Shown: positions 34,839-45,016 of the stretch, piece after piece
Numbering within the stretch: the stretch's first letter is position 1
Layout of the letters: every line of letters starts with the position of its first letter
Origin: Lachnospiraceae bacterium
GTDB taxonomy: Bacteria > Bacillota > Clostridia > Lachnospirales > Lachnospiraceae
Assembly: GCA_009779895.1 (NCBI GenBank)
Contig: WRBB01000002.1
Location: forward strand, 61,707-125,706
Direction of reading: 5' to 3'
Length of the DNA: 64,000 nucleotides
The notes under the pieces: generated by a model
The model's input: the letters and a program-made list of their open reading frames with translations, nothing else
The model's database searches: none
What the model was told of the DNA's origin: nothing
Made by a program: the position numbers and the translations under genes

Positions 34839-37163
34839 ATGGAAAATAAGATAATGGATTTACCCATTGTGGCATTGCGTGGTATGACGATTTTACCGGA
34901 AATGGTAGTCCATTTTGATGTAAATAGAAAACGTTCCATTGCGGCCATACAAGAATCTATGGTAGAAAACCAAAAAATATTTTTGGTGACCCAAAAGACC
35001 GTGGACAATGATAATCCTAATCAGGATGATTTACATGAAGTAGGTACGGTTGGTACCATTCGCCAGATTATTAAGTTGCCCAAAAATATTTTGCGCGTGC
35101 TGGTATCCGGAGAAAAACGTGGTGTTTTGCGGCGTGTCAAAGGGGTGGCACCCTATTTATTGGGTGAGGTGGAAGTTATAGAGGAAACCGGCTTATTGAT
35201 GCCGGACGCCATTCACGGGCAAGCCATGGAGCGGGAGCTAAAAGATATGTTGGTGGAGTTTGCCGGCAAAAGTGGTAAGATGTCCCAAGAAGAGCTGGCC
35301 CGCATCATAGAAACCAAGGTTTTGTACAAGTTGGTAGATGAAATCGCGGCAAATATTCCCTTGTTGTACACAGATCAACAAGATATCTTAAATGAGATTG
35401 ATTTTTGGAAACGCTATGAAACCTTAGCCTTTAAATTGGTCAATGAGGTTCAGATTATAGACATCAAAAATGAAATTCAAGCAAAAATCAAAGAGCGGGT
35501 AGACAAACACCAGCGAGAATATATTTTGCGGGAGCAACTGAAATTGATTCGGGAAGAGCTAGGCGAAGATTCCACGGTTTCTGATGCGGAAGAGTTTCAA
35601 AAGGCATTGGCAGAGTTAAAAGCACCCAAGGAAGTAAAGGATAAACTAACAAAAGAAATCAACCGTTTTAAAAGTTCTTTGAACAGTCCGGCGGAAAGTG
35701 GTGTGATTCGTACCTATATCGAAACCATTTTGGATATGCCTTGGAACAAGTTTGCCAAAGGCAGCAAAGACATTCTTCATGCCGAACGGATATTAGGGGA
35801 AGACCACTATGGTTTGGAGCAGGTAAAAGAGCGTATCTTAGAGTTTTTGGCAGTGCGCAATTTGACCAAAAAAGGAGAAAGTCCGATTCTTTGTTTGGTG
35901 GGACCGCCGGGAACAGGGAAAACCTCCATAGCCAAGTCCTTGGCACGGGCTTCCAAGCGCCCTTATGTGCGTATTTCTTTGGGTGGTGTGCGGGATGAGG
36001 CAGAGATTCGCGGCCACAGAAAAACCTATGTAGGTGCCATGCCAGGTCGCATTGCCAACGGCATGAAACAAGCGGGTGTAAAAAACCCCGTGATGCTCTT
36101 AGATGAGATTGACAAAGTGAGCACTGATTATAAAGGGGACACCTTTTCCGCATTGTTGGAGGTGTTGGACAGTGAACAAAATCACAATTTCCGTGACCAT
36201 TACTTAGAGTTGCCTTTGGATTTGTCCGAAGTGTTATTTGTAACCACAGCCAACACCTTACAGACCATTCCAAGACCATTGTTGGATCGTATGGAAGTCA
36301 TTGAAATTACTAGCTATACAGAAAATGAAAAACTGCACATCAGCAGTGAGCATTTGATTCCCAAACAAATCCGGGCCAATGGATTACAGGAGACCCAATT
36401 AAAGTTCAGTGACAAGGGTATTGGTAAGGTGATTCGCAACTACACCAAGGAATCAGGGGTGCGTCAGTTGGAGCGGGAAATCGGCAATATTTGCCGCAAA
36501 ACTGCCAAGGAGATTTTAACCACCGATAAAAAGGCGGTCGCCATCACCGAGCGAAATGTAAAACAATATTTAGGGCGGGAAAAGTTCACGTTTCAAATGG
36601 CCAATGCCAATGATGACGTAGGGATTGTACGTGGTTTGGCCTGGACCAGTGTGGGTGGTGATACCCTACAGATTGAAGTCAACGTGATGCCGGGCAAAGG
36701 GGATTTGCGTTTGACCGGAAAGATGGGGGATGTGATGAAAGAATCGGCCCAAGCAGGGGTCAGTTACATCCGTTCCATCAGTAAGCGATATGATATCAGC
36801 AATCAGTTCTTTGAAAAGCACGACATCCATGTACATATTCCCGAGGGGGCGGTGCCCAAAGATGGACCGTCAGCGGGGATTACCATGGCAACAGCCATGT
36901 TGTCTGCCATAACAGGCATCAAGGTGTCGGCAACCATTGCCATGACAGGGGAAGTGACCTTGCGGGGGCGGGTACTGCCCATTGGTGGTTTAAAAGAAAA
37001 ACTATTGGCGGCAAAAAATGCCGGCATTACCAAGGTGCTGATTCCCCGGGAAAATCAAGGGGAGGTAGCGGAGATGTCCAATGAAATTACCAAAGGATTG
37101 GAAATCATCCCGGTAGAAACTATGGACGAAGTCTTAGCTCATGCGTTGGTAGAAAACAAATGA
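34839..37163 (+). CDS. lon: ATP-dependent protease La (Lon)
   Basis: Hexameric AAA+ serine protease for misfolded and regulatory proteins. 774 residues: N-terminal LAN domain beginning [20 protein letters not shown], coiled region, Walker [13 protein letters not shown] (about 356-367), Walker [11 protein letters not shown], and the C-terminal protease with the catalytic Ser in [12 protein letters not shown] (about 673-684) and Lys in [16 protein letters not shown] precedes ATG 34839. ysxC follows after 13 bp, the common order lon-ysxC. Confidence 0.98.
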   Translation: MENKIMDLPIVALRGMTILPEMVVHFDVNRKRSIAAIQESMVENQKIFLVTQKTVDNDNPNQDDLHEVGTVGTIRQIIKLPKNILRVLVSGEKRGVLRRVKGVAPYLLGEVEVIEETGLLMPDAIHGQAMERELKDMLVEFAGKSGKMSQEELARIIETKVLYKLVDEIAANIPLLYTDQQDILNEIDFWKRYETLAFKLVNEVQIIDIKNEIQAKIKERVDKHQREYILREQLKLIREELGEDSTVSDAEEFQKALAELKAPKEVKDKLTKEINRFKSSLNSPAESGVIRTYIETILDMPWNKFAKGSKDILHAERILGEDHYGLEQVKERILEFLAVRNLTKKGESPILCLVGPPGTGKTSIAKSLARASKRPYVRISLGGVRDEAEIRGHRKTYVGAMPGRIANGMKQAGVKNPVMLLDEIDKVSTDYKGDTFSALLEVLDSEQNHNFRDHYLELPLDLSEVLFVTTANTLQTIPRPLLDRMEVIEITSYTENEKLHISSEHLIPKQIRANGLQETQLKFSDKGIGKVIRNYTKESGVRQLEREIGNICRKTAKEILTTDKKAVAITERNVKQYLGREKFTFQMANANDDVGIVRGLAWTSVGGDTLQIEVNVMPGKGDLRLTGKMGDVMKESAQAGVSYIRSISKRYDISNQFFEKHDIHVHIPEGAVPKDGPSAGITMATAMLSAITGIKVSATIAMTGEVTLRGRVLPIGGLKEKLLAAKNAGITKVLIPRENQGEVAEMSNEITKGLEIIPVETMDEVLAHALVENK

Positions 37164-37176
37164 AGAGGTACATAAA

Positions 37177-37761
37177 ATGGTAATCAAAAGTTTAACATTG
37201 GAAACGGTCTGCGGCATCACCAGTACTTTGCCGGAAAATGATAAGCCTGAAATCGCCTTTGCCGGCCGTTCCAATGTGGGGAAATCTTCTTTAATCAACG
37301 CTTTGTTGTTTCGCAAATCATTTGCTCGAATTTCCGCCACACCGGGAAAAACCCAAACCATCAATTTTTACAACATCAATGATCTGTTATATCTGGTAGA
37401 TTTGCCGGGTTACGGTTATGCCAAGGTTTCCTTAAAAGAAAAAGAGCAGTGGGGCAAGTTGATTGAACGTTATTTAAAAGGCTCCAAACAGTTAAAAGCC
37501 ATCTTTTTGTTGTTGGACATTCGACACAAACCCGCAACCCATGATAAAATGATGTATGAATGGATTTTAAAAAGTGGTTGTAAGCCTGTGATTATAGCCA
37601 CCAAATTAGACAAAATAAAGCGCAGCCAAGTGGCAAAACACATCCAAGTCATCCGAGAGACCTTGCAACTGCCAAAAGAAACAAAGGTTATGCCTTTTTC
37701 TGCTTTAAGCAAACAGGGGCGGGATGAGATTTGGACCTTGGTGGAAACAGAACTTTTTTAG
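37177..37761 (+). CDS. ysxC: Ribosome-biogenesis GTPase YsxC/EngB
   Basis: Small essential GTPase of 50S assembly. 194 residues with G1 GRSNVGKSSLINALL (about 29-43), G3 DLPGYGYAK, G4 TKLDK and a G5-like FSALS near the C-terminus. Follows lon by 13 bp with GAGGT as ribosome site, and precedes the AI-2E-type transporter by 14 bp. Confidence 0.97.
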   Translation: MVIKSLTLETVCGITSTLPENDKPEIAFAGRSNVGKSSLINALLFRKSFARISATPGKTQTINFYNINDLLYLVDLPGYGYAKVSLKEKEQWGKLIERYLKGSKQLKAIFLLLDIRHKPATHDKMMYEWILKSGCKPVIIATKLDKIKRSQVAKHIQVIRETLQLPKETKVMPFSALSKQGRDEIWTLVETELF

Positions 37762-37775
37762 GAGGACATCCAAAA

Positions 37776-38957
37776 ATGAAGAAACAAAGACCATTATGGC
37801 AGGCATGTATCAGTCTGTTATTCAGTGTATTGGCTACGGTGGCGGTTATATTGATTTTATATTACGGTATTATTTTTTTGATGCCCTTTCTCATTGGTTG
37901 GATCATTGCAACTATTGCCTACCCTTTGGTCAAGTGGTTAAAAAAGCGTCTGAACATTGCTCGGAAATTCAGCTCCATGGTCATCATAGGTTTGGTCATT
38001 GCCATTGTGGTGATGTTGCTTTACTTTGGTATTAGTTTTTTGGTACGGGAAATCCAGTCCTTGCTGACAGATATGCCGCAGCTTTACAGCCAGGCCGAAG
38101 TGGGTTTCCAACAGATTGCGGAAAATCTGTCCGGGATTCATGATCGATTGCCCGAAGGGTTGCAAACAGCCATCTCCAGTATCTCCACAAGTGTAGAAGA
38201 CTATCTGGGTGGTCTGATTAATACCATCAGTGCGCCTACCGTGACAGCGGCGGGGAATTTTGCCAGAAACATTCCGGCGGTTTTTGTATCCATATTGGTA
38301 GCGATTTTGGCATCCTACTTCTTTATTGTAGAACGGGAAGCGGTCATTGCCTTTTTGCAACGCTTTGTGCCGGTATCCGTCAAAACCAGGATGGTGATGG
38401 TTTTGGATAACCTAAAAAAAGCGGTTGGTGGTTATATCAAAGCCCAACTGCAAATCATGGTGGTAGTATTTGTGATTTTGTTGATTGGTTTGGCCATTGG
38501 GCAAGTCAATTTCTTTGCCATCTTTGCTTTGCTTATTGCCCTGTTGGACGTATTGCCTGTCCTTGGCACGGGTACGGTGATGGTACCATGGGCGTTGTAC
38601 GCCCTTTTGACAGGGGATATCCGCCTAGGTATCATATTGTTAGTGACTTGGGTGTTAACCAATGTGGCACACCATTTGTTACAACCAAAGCTGGTATCCG
38701 GCAACATCGGCATACACCCCGTGGTTGCATTGCTGTTGATTTATTTGGGGTATCGTTTTGGTGGCCTTGGTGGTATGATTTTTGCCATCCCTTTGGGTAT
38801 GATTGTAATAAATCTAGTCAAAGCAGGTGCCTTTGCTTATATTACAGATGATGTCAAACTCATCGTAGAACGGATTTTAAGTTTGCGGGGCGAGGAAAGA
38901 CCCTTGCAAATAGAAGAAAAAGAAGAAATAGAAAAAGAAGAGAAAAAGAAGCAATAA
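37776..38957 (+). CDS. AI-2E family transporter (PerM-like membrane protein)
   Basis: About 393 residues with roughly eight membrane helices: two or three at the N-terminus (about 11-85), a soluble amphipathic stretch (90-150), then a C-terminal group. Contains the family's LPVLGTGTVMVPWALYALLTG and VSGNIGIHPVVALLLIYLGYRFGGLGGMIFAIPLG (split region about 305-350). Ends with a Glu/Lys-rich tail. Start at ATG 37776 with AGGAGG 10 bp upstream; the longer frame from 37731 overlaps ysxC and lacks a site. Members export varied substrates including autoinducer-2 or ions; substrate here is unknown. Confidence 0.9.
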   Translation: MKKQRPLWQACISLLFSVLATVAVILILYYGIIFLMPFLIGWIIATIAYPLVKWLKKRLNIARKFSSMVIIGLVIAIVVMLLYFGISFLVREIQSLLTDMPQLYSQAEVGFQQIAENLSGIHDRLPEGLQTAISSISTSVEDYLGGLINTISAPTVTAAGNFARNIPAVFVSILVAILASYFFIVEREAVIAFLQRFVPVSVKTRMVMVLDNLKKAVGGYIKAQLQIMVVVFVILLIGLAIGQVNFFAIFALLIALLDVLPVLGTGTVMVPWALYALLTGDIRLGIILLVTWVLTNVAHHLLQPKLVSGNIGIHPVVALLLIYLGYRFGGLGGMIFAIPLGMIVINLVKAGAFAYITDDVKLIVERILSLRGEERPLQIEEKEEIEKEEKKKQ

Positions 38958-38958
38958 C

Positions 38959-40287
38959 TCATTCTTTTTCTCTAGCTTTTTTCTTTTTTAATTTATGTTG
39001 ATACATAGCATGGTCTGCGATGCCTACAATTTCATCAACGGTACGTGTTTCCATCTGTTGTATGGCTTCGATTCCGTAGCTAAAATCCAGATGAAACGGA
39101 CATGCGCCAAAGGTATTGTAATGCTCCAATTTTTCTAGAATACGATCTACCACCAATCGTGCAGAATCTATCCCGCCATAAGTAATGAGCAAAAATTCAT
39201 CTCCGCCCCAACGGCACAGGGTATCGCTTTTGCGAATGTTGTTTTGGATGATTTCGACAATCTTTAAGATAAAGAAATCACCGGCACTGTGACCGTGATG
39301 GTCATTGACATACTTCAAACGATCCAAATCAATGAAAACAATACAGTGTAAGGTATCGCTGTGTTGCATATAACCATCCAGCAAACGATGCCCCCAGTCT
39401 CGATTAAACGTATTGGTCAAAGCATCCCGGGAGGCAATAAACTGCAATTGCAATTCATAAACCTTTTGCCGTGTAATGTCAATGGCGACCTCAACCATAG
39501 CTTCCCGTCCGTCCACCCACTGGGTAATAGAAGAGCGAATCAGGTACCACTTGCCGCTCTCTTTGTTTTCGCTTTCCCAAGCGTGACAGGTGGCGATGGT
39601 ATTTCCTTGCTCGTCCAATAGTTCCTTGGAGGGACAAACGGCGCAGTTGTTGTGAATATAAGACTTTAAAATCGTACAGCAACGAATCCGTTTTTGTGCA
39701 ATATCCTCTTGACGGATATTCAAGGTTTGTGCAAGGGTTGCATTGATATAAAGTACTTCTTTTGTATGAATGTCATAGGTGCAAATCAGCAGACTGGGAT
39801 TGGCTGTGATGATATGAAGCATGGTAAGATTTTGTTGCAAATCTTTTTCCACTGCATATCGTTCCAAAAGAATCCGTATGATGTCTGCCATATCTCGCAA
39901 TAGCGGTAGGTTTTTCTCATCCCAGTTCTGTGTTTCATCACAATAAGCAAACCCCACATAACCCAATGCCTCTTCTTCGGTGATCAGAGGCAAAATGGCC
40001 AAAGACTTGGTTTTCAAAGGAGTAAATAGGTCTTGTTCTTGTTTTGGCAAAGAATTTGTATCCGGGATAATAAACTCCCCTTGGGTTTGGATGTGTTCTT
40101 TGAGATAAGTACTTTCCAACAGGAGTGCAAACACATTTTTTCCCGATACAATCCCTTCTGCACACCACTCATAAATGTCCGTTCCAAATCGTTCAGAAAA
40201 TGGATTAAATACATAAACCCGATGGGTTTTGCTATACCTGCCCACATGAGACAAAACTTTTTGAATGGATTCAGAAAAATCTATCAT
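38959..40287 (-). CDS. GAF-PAS-GGDEF diguanylate cyclase
   Basis: Soluble sensor enzyme making cyclic di-GMP. 442 residues: N-terminal GAF-like domain (about 5-145), PAS domain with a cysteine-rich insertion (RCCTILKS and NNCAVCPSKEL, about 200-225), and a GGDEF domain (about 280-435). Active-site motif RWGGDEFLL is intact, and the inhibitory I-site RKSD lies five residues before it. No EAL domain. Cytosolic, no signal peptide or membrane helix. Its stop codon is only 1 bp from that of the convergent AI-2E transporter. Signal sensed is unknown; the CxxC pair suggests metal or redox input. Confidence 0.93.
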   Translation of the reverse strand: MIDFSESIQKVLSHVGRYSKTHRVYVFNPFSERFGTDIYEWCAEGIVSGKNVFALLLESTYLKEHIQTQGEFIIPDTNSLPKQEQDLFTPLKTKSLAILPLITEEEALGYVGFAYCDETQNWDEKNLPLLRDMADIIRILLERYAVEKDLQQNLTMLHIITANPSLLICTYDIHTKEVLYINATLAQTLNIRQEDIAQKRIRCCTILKSYIHNNCAVCPSKELLDEQGNTIATCHAWESENKESGKWYLIRSSITQWVDGREAMVEVAIDITRQKVYELQLQFIASRDALTNTFNRDWGHRLLDGYMQHSDTLHCIVFIDLDRLKYVNDHHGHSAGDFFILKIVEIIQNNIRKSDTLCRWGGDEFLLITYGGIDSARLVVDRILEKLEHYNTFGACPFHLDFSYGIEAIQQMETRTVDEIVGIADHAMYQHKLKKKKAREKE

Positions 40288-40347
40288 CGCTATTTCCTCG
40301 CTTCTTCTTATATTTTTGTTTCTATCAAAGTGTATACCAAAACAAAT

Positions 40348-41358
40348 TTATAACAGTTGAATGTTATGTGCCAAAGCAAAAGCGAAACGATCCTCCGGCC
40401 ATAGGGAAGACTGTACTTCGCCGATATGAGCCTTTCGCAAGTAATACATACAAATGCGGGATTGTCCGATGCCGCCGCCTACGGTATAAGGCAGTTCCTT
40501 GTTTAACAATGCCTTTTGAAAGGGCAGTTCAGCCCGCTCCGGGCAACCTGCAAGGGTGAGCTGTTTTTTTAAGGTTTCTTCATCCACCCGAATCCCCATG
40601 GAAGACAATTCCAAAGCAATGTCCAAAACAGGGTAATAAACAATGATATCGCCGTTGAGTAACCAGTCGTCATAATCCGGTGCCCTGCCACCATGAGATT
40701 GGCCGGAAGCCAGTGTATGTCCGATTTGAGAGACAAAGACCGCGCCTTTTGCTTTGGTGATTTCGTATTCTCTTGCATCGGGAGAAAGATTAGGATAACG
40801 ATGTTCCAACTCCTGTGCGGTAATGAAAAAAATCTCATCCGGCAACCAAGGTTCGATGTAATTGTACCTGCGGCTGATATAATCTTCCGTGCTTTTCAAG
40901 GCATTGTAAACCTTGCGTACGCTGTACTCCAATGTTTCCATGTTGCGCTCTTCTCCGGAAATGATTTTTTCCCAATCCCATTGATCCACATAAAGGGAAT
41001 GGGTGTTGTCGGTGATTTCATCCCGGCGTATGGCAATCATATCGGTATATAAACCCTCGCCAGAATGAAAGCCATATTGTTTCAAAGCGAAGCGCTTCCA
41101 TTTTGCCAAGGAATGGACGATTTCCACCACTTCCTCCGGTTGTTCCAGAGGGTCAAAGGAAACGGGACGCTCCACGCCGTTCAAGGTGTCATTGAGCCCG
41201 GAGGATGCTCTGACAAACAAGGGTGCCGAGACCCGGGTCAAATGTAAAGACTTTGCCAAGGCCCCTTCAAAATGGTCCTTGATTTCTTTGATGGCAACTT
41301 CTGTTTCACGAATGGTCAGAGGAGAGATATACCCCTCCGGTATTGTTAGATTTTCCAT
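40348..41358 (-). CDS. asnA: Aspartate-ammonia ligase (asparagine synthetase A)
   Basis: Ammonia-dependent asparagine synthesis with ATP to AMP. 336 residues, normal length. Class II tRNA-synthetase-like fold: RVSAPLFVRASSGLNDTLNG (about 42-61), FDPLEQPEEVVEIVHSLAKW, YVDQWDWEK, and the C-terminal GGGIGQSRICMYYLRK (about 299-314). AGGGGAA precedes ATG 41358. Monocistronic, about 60 bp from the GGDEF gene on the same strand. No T-box or other leader was recognised. Confidence 0.97.
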   Translation of the reverse strand: MENLTIPEGYISPLTIRETEVAIKEIKDHFEGALAKSLHLTRVSAPLFVRASSGLNDTLNGVERPVSFDPLEQPEEVVEIVHSLAKWKRFALKQYGFHSGEGLYTDMIAIRRDEITDNTHSLYVDQWDWEKIISGEERNMETLEYSVRKVYNALKSTEDYISRRYNYIEPWLPDEIFFITAQELEHRYPNLSPDAREYEITKAKGAVFVSQIGHTLASGQSHGGRAPDYDDWLLNGDIIVYYPVLDIALELSSMGIRVDEETLKKQLTLAGCPERAELPFQKALLNKELPYTVGGGIGQSRICMYYLRKAHIGEVQSSLWPEDRFAFALAHNIQLL

Positions 41359-41481
41359 AAAATATTCCCCTATCTGTATTCCTTTATGTATACATTTTAC
41401 CGTTTGTAAAAATGAATGTCAATTCATTCGAAAATTCATGTTGAAAGATTTCTTTTAATTATTTCGGATTTTAGGAAAGTA

Positions 41482-41490
41482 TGTTAGAAT
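41482..41490 (+). promoter_or_regulatory. Extended -10 promoter of the TMEM198-like gene
   Basis: TGTTAGAAT (41482-41490), an extended -10 with TAGAAT, 36 bp before the start codon; no good -35. Confidence 0.5.
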
Positions 41491-41526
41491 ACTGAAAGGA
41501 CGTAAATTAAGAAAAGGAGAATTGTT

Positions 41527-42468
41527 ATGGATTTTAGTTTTCGTACTTTCTTTGCACAATTGGATTATTTGGATGGGCTGTTGGGGATATCGGCATTGTT
41601 GCAACTGAGAGACAGACCGGGTACATTGCTGCGCAATGAATTGATTGCGGTGGTTGTAGTACTGGTATTGGGTTTGTTGCTTTGTTTTGTTGGTTTGGTA
41701 CTGCTTCGTTTTTGGTCGGCGGTGATTGGCCTCTTACTGGGTGGTGCGGTAGGTTTGCTTGGGACTTCTTTTTTCACGACAAATCAGATGGTATTGTTTA
41801 TTGTCGGAGCTGTTTTAGGGCTTGCTTTGGCATTCTTTTTGGCATGGCGTTTTAAGTTGGGTGCATTCTTTACGGCAATGGTTTTGGCGGCCGGATTTTT
41901 CATTAATATTCTGGAGCCGAATACTTGGATGATGTATCTGATTTGCCTAGGCATCGGTTTGGTGGCCGCTATGATTACATTGCGTTATACGGTACCTGTT
42001 GTGGTGATTGCGGCGGCTATTTTTGGTTCTATGGTGGTTGCGGAAGCTGTAAAAGTTATATTTAATTTTGATCAGATGATTTATATTATCATTTTGGCTG
42101 TTTTGGCAGTGGGCGGTATTTTGTCACAGCTGTTGTTTGAAAACGGCAAGAGAAAGCGGGCTGATATTCAAACGGCAAAAGAGGTGGCCGAAGAGCATTC
42201 CCGTGGCAGTGAAGTAGAAAAATTGAGAGATGTGTTAAATAGCATCGAAAAAACGATTCTCTCCGAGGACAAAGAAGAACCGGAGGTCAAAGAAAAATCT
42301 GAAAGGAAAGAAAAATCTGCGGTCAAAGAAGAGCCTGTAGCAGAAAAGGAGGCGGAGCAGACAGCCACGGAGAAAGAAAAATCTGTAGTAGAACAAGATA
42401 CCGAGGTGAAAGAGACAACTACGGAGAAAGAAGAAACAACCGAAGCAATAGAAAACAAGGAAAAATGA
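41527..42468 (+). CDS. TMEM198/DUF4203-like multi-pass membrane protein with charged tail
   Basis: 313 residues. Seven or so hydrophobic helices between about residues 38 and 200 with small-residue patterns (LLLGGAVGLLG, VGAVLGLALAFFLAWRF) that resemble the TMEM198/DUF4203 fold. The last ~95 residues are hydrophilic and repetitive, with iterated K-E-K-S/E-E units (EKSERKEKSAVKEE, EKEKSVVEQ). AAAGGAG precedes ATG 41527. The tail ends 1 bp before the next gene, a PHP phosphoesterase, so the two are co-transcribed. No function is known for this family in bacteria. Confidence 0.65.
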   Translation: MDFSFRTFFAQLDYLDGLLGISALLQLRDRPGTLLRNELIAVVVVLVLGLLLCFVGLVLLRFWSAVIGLLLGGAVGLLGTSFFTTNQMVLFIVGAVLGLALAFFLAWRFKLGAFFTAMVLAAGFFINILEPNTWMMYLICLGIGLVAAMITLRYTVPVVVIAAAIFGSMVVAEAVKVIFNFDQMIYIIILAVLAVGGILSQLLFENGKRKRADIQTAKEVAEEHSRGSEVEKLRDVLNSIEKTILSEDKEEPEVKEKSERKEKSAVKEEPVAEKEAEQTATEKEKSVVEQDTEVKETTTEKEETTEAIENKEK

Positions 42469-42469
42469 T

Positions 42470-43306
42470 ATGATGAAGATAGACATGCACTGTCATGTGA
42501 AAGAGGGTTCACTGGATTGTGCGATTTCATTTGAAGAATACATTACCACGTTAAAAAGCATGGGCTTTCAAGGTATGTTGATTACAGATCACAATACTTA
42601 CCGTGGTTATCGTCATTGGAAAAATAAAATTAAAGATGAAAAGCACACGGACTTTGTTGTGCTCAAAGGGATTGAATACGATACCAGAGATGCCGGGCAT
42701 ATCATTGTGATTATGCCGGAGGGGGTCAAGATGCGTATCTTGGAGTTGCGTGGTTTACCGGTGTCTATTTTGATTGATTTGGTACACCGAAACGGAGGCG
42801 TTTTAGGGCCTGCTCATCCCTGTGGGGAAAAGTATTTGTCCATTACCAAGACCAAAAGGTATCGTAAATCGCCGGAGATTATGCATCGCTTTGATTTTTT
42901 AGAGGGTTTTAACTGCTGTGAATCACCCGAGTCCAATGAAAATGCCATGCGATTGGCAAAGAAATATGATTTATTGACCATAGGCGGCAGTGATTCCCAT
43001 CGTCATGAGTGCTTGGGTAAGGCTTATACGGTTTTGCCGGAGCTGGTTGCTTGTGAAACCGAGTTGATTGGTTTGATCCACCAAAAAGTGCCGATTGTTT
43101 GTGGTGGTACTTATTACAATAAAACGGCAAAAGAGCGCATGGGCAAGATTAATCAAGTACTGGTGTATTCTTTTTGGATTTACAACAAGGTTGGTGCATG
43201 GGCAAAAATCAAAGGACGAAAAAATAAAATCCGGGTAGAAAATACAATCGACCCCATTGATCCTGTAGAAATCTACTATACAGAGAAATTAAAACGCAAA
43301 AGTTAA
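42470..43306 (+). CDS. PHP-domain phosphoesterase
   Basis: 278 residues. N-terminal PHP domain with metal ligands in KIDMHCHVKEGS (about 3-14), ITDHNTYRGYRHW (about 38-50), LKGIEYDTRDAGHIIV, and a later GGSDSHRHECLG. These are the His/Asp clusters of the trinuclear PHP site. Similar free-standing proteins are annotated as TrpH/nucleoside 3',5'-bisphosphate phosphatases or 5'-3' exonucleases; the substrate here is not clear. Tandem ATG at 42470/42473, AAGGA upstream. Overlaps the operon of the preceding membrane protein. Confidence 0.87.
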   Translation: MMKIDMHCHVKEGSLDCAISFEEYITTLKSMGFQGMLITDHNTYRGYRHWKNKIKDEKHTDFVVLKGIEYDTRDAGHIIVIMPEGVKMRILELRGLPVSILIDLVHRNGGVLGPAHPCGEKYLSITKTKRYRKSPEIMHRFDFLEGFNCCESPESNENAMRLAKKYDLLTIGGSDSHRHECLGKAYTVLPELVACETELIGLIHQKVPIVCGGTYYNKTAKERMGKINQVLVYSFWIYNKVGAWAKIKGRKNKIRVENTIDPIDPVEIYYTEKLKRKS

Positions 43307-43396
43307 TAGATAGAAAACGCAAAACATCAAAGAAGTTAAGCAGAAAAAATAAGATAAATAAAATAAAAAAGAAATGATTACGGAGAAAAAACGAAG

Positions 43397-44881
43397 ATGC
43401 AGAAACGAGAAAGCGGCGTGTTATTACCGATCTTTTCCTTACCCTCAAACTACGGAATTGGTTGCTTTTCTAAAGAGGCGTACCAGTTTGTGGATATGTT
43501 ACAAAATGCCGGACAAAAAAAGTGGCAGATATTGCCTTTGGGGCCTACAGGATATGGAGATTCCCCTTATCAATCCTTTTCTACCTTTGCGGGCAATCCC
43601 TATTTCATTGACTTAGAGTCTTTGATACAAGAGGGTTTGCTTTCCCAAGAAGAGTGTGCGGCCTTGGATTTTGGAAACAAGGCAGATGAGATAGACTATG
43701 AAAAATTATACCATGGCCGGTTCCGGATATTGGAATTGGCCTATTCTCGTTTTCAACAAACGTCCGATTATGAGCGTTTTGTGGAAACAAACGCCTGGTG
43801 GTTGGATGATTATAGTCTTTATATGGCAATCAAGGATACCCATGACGGGGCTTCTTGGTGTGCTTGGCCAAAGGAACATAAAAACCGGGAGCCAAAAGCC
43901 ATGGAAACAGCCCGCAAAGAACAGGCAAAGCAAATGGATTTTTATCGTTTCCAACAGTATCAATTCACATGTCAGTGGGATGCACTGCACAAGTATGCGA
44001 CAGAAAAAGGCATTGCCATCATTGGTGACTTGCCCATTTATGTAGCCTTTGATAGCGCGGATACCTGGGCAAACCCGGCCTTGTTTCAATTTGATGTAAA
44101 CAAGGAACCTACAGGAATGGCAGGTTGCCCGCCGGATTATTTTGCGCCCACCGGGCAGCTGTGGGGCAATCCCTTGTACGATTGGGCATATCATAAAGAG
44201 ACAAATTATGCTTGGTGGTTTCAGCGTATCGCCCATGCCTTTCAGATATTTGATGTGGTACGTATTGATCACTTTCGTGGTTTTGATACTTATTACAGGA
44301 TTCCGGCCGGTCGGGAAGATGCAGTACTGGGTGCTTGGTTGCCCGGCCCCTCCATTGAATTTTTTAAAGCGGTGAAAGCAAGGTTTGGTGATTTGAAAAT
44401 CATTGCCGAAGATTTGGGTTTTTTGACAGATTCAGTCTTGGAGTTGTTGAACGCTTCCGGTTACCCCGGTATGAAAGTGCTGCAATTTGCCTTTGACAGT
44501 GATACAAACAATGTTTACTTGCCGCACAATTATACAAACAACTGTGTGGTCTATACAGGTACCCATGACAATGATACTACGGCTGGGTGGTTGGACACCA
44601 TTGATTTAGAGGAAAAAAAATTTGTCCAAACCTATTTGCAAAAGCTGGGATTGTCAGTTGAAGAAAAAGGCGTGTGGGCTTTGATTGCTTTGGCCATGGG
44701 CAGTCCAGCGGATTTGTGTGTGATACCAATGCAGGATTATTTGGGTCTTGGCAGCCATAGCCGGATCAATACTCCGGCTACCCTAGGGGGCAATTGGCAG
44801 TGGCGGTTGCAAAAAGGACAGTTTGGGTTGGAATTGTTGGAGAAGATGGGAGAAATCACCAAGCAGTATGGTAGGGTCTGA
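43397..44881 (+). CDS. malQ: 4-alpha-glucanotransferase (amylomaltase, GH77)
   Basis: Cytosolic enzyme that transfers 1,4-glucan segments between malto-oligosaccharides or from glycogen. 494 residues, complete. Conserved features: SGVLLPIFSLPSNYGIG at the start, GPTGYGDSPYQSFS, nucleophile Asp in VVRIDHFRGFDTYY (about 290-303), general acid Glu in IIAEDLGFLT (about 335-344) and THDNDTTAGW (about 390). Ribosome site GGAG is 11 bp from ATG 43397. A very strong terminator follows at 44953. Confidence 0.97.
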   Translation: MQKRESGVLLPIFSLPSNYGIGCFSKEAYQFVDMLQNAGQKKWQILPLGPTGYGDSPYQSFSTFAGNPYFIDLESLIQEGLLSQEECAALDFGNKADEIDYEKLYHGRFRILELAYSRFQQTSDYERFVETNAWWLDDYSLYMAIKDTHDGASWCAWPKEHKNREPKAMETARKEQAKQMDFYRFQQYQFTCQWDALHKYATEKGIAIIGDLPIYVAFDSADTWANPALFQFDVNKEPTGMAGCPPDYFAPTGQLWGNPLYDWAYHKETNYAWWFQRIAHAFQIFDVVRIDHFRGFDTYYRIPAGREDAVLGAWLPGPSIEFFKAVKARFGDLKIIAEDLGFLTDSVLELLNASGYPGMKVLQFAFDSDTNNVYLPHNYTNNCVVYTGTHDNDTTAGWLDTIDLEEKKFVQTYLQKLGLSVEEKGVWALIALAMGSPADLCVIPMQDYLGLGSHSRINTPATLGGNWQWRLQKGQFGLELLEKMGEITKQYGRV

Positions 44882-44952
44882 ATTAAAATTGCAGATTTCA
44901 ATTAAAGTAAATTAAAAAAATATTTGATAATGTGTGCGAAATGAATTTTCAG

Positions 44953-44990
44953 CCGTGTCAAGAAAAAATACTTGACACGGTTTTTTTTTT
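44953..44990 (+). terminator. Strong Rho-independent terminator after malQ
   Basis: CCGTGTCAAG (44953-44962 region), 8-nt loop, CTTGACACGG (44971-44980), then ten T (44981-44990). Its 3' arm contains TTGACA, which also forms a promoter -35 with 17-bp spacing to TATCAT (44995-45000). Confidence 0.95.
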
Positions 44991-45000
44991 GTCGTATCAT
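44972..45000 (+). promoter_or_regulatory. Candidate promoter of ylxM-ffh embedded in the malQ terminator
   Basis: TTGACA (44972-44977), 17-bp spacer made of CGG plus the T tract and GTCG, TATCAT (44995-45000). Initiation near 45007 would leave only about 10 nt before the ylxM ATG at 45017 and would cut the ribosome site (AAAGGTGA, 45004-45011), which speaks against strong use or suggests a start slightly upstream. Confidence 0.45.
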
Positions 45001-45016
45001 AACAAAGGTGATAAAA

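Noticed and set aside
36803..37033. Met/Ala/Pro-rich reverse-strand frame inside lon
   Set aside because: Shadow of the lon coding frame without a ribosome site or recognisable family.
40359..41526. T-box or other amino-acid leader for asnA
   Set aside because: The upstream region is short and lacks the T-box sequence; only a normal ribosome site is seen.
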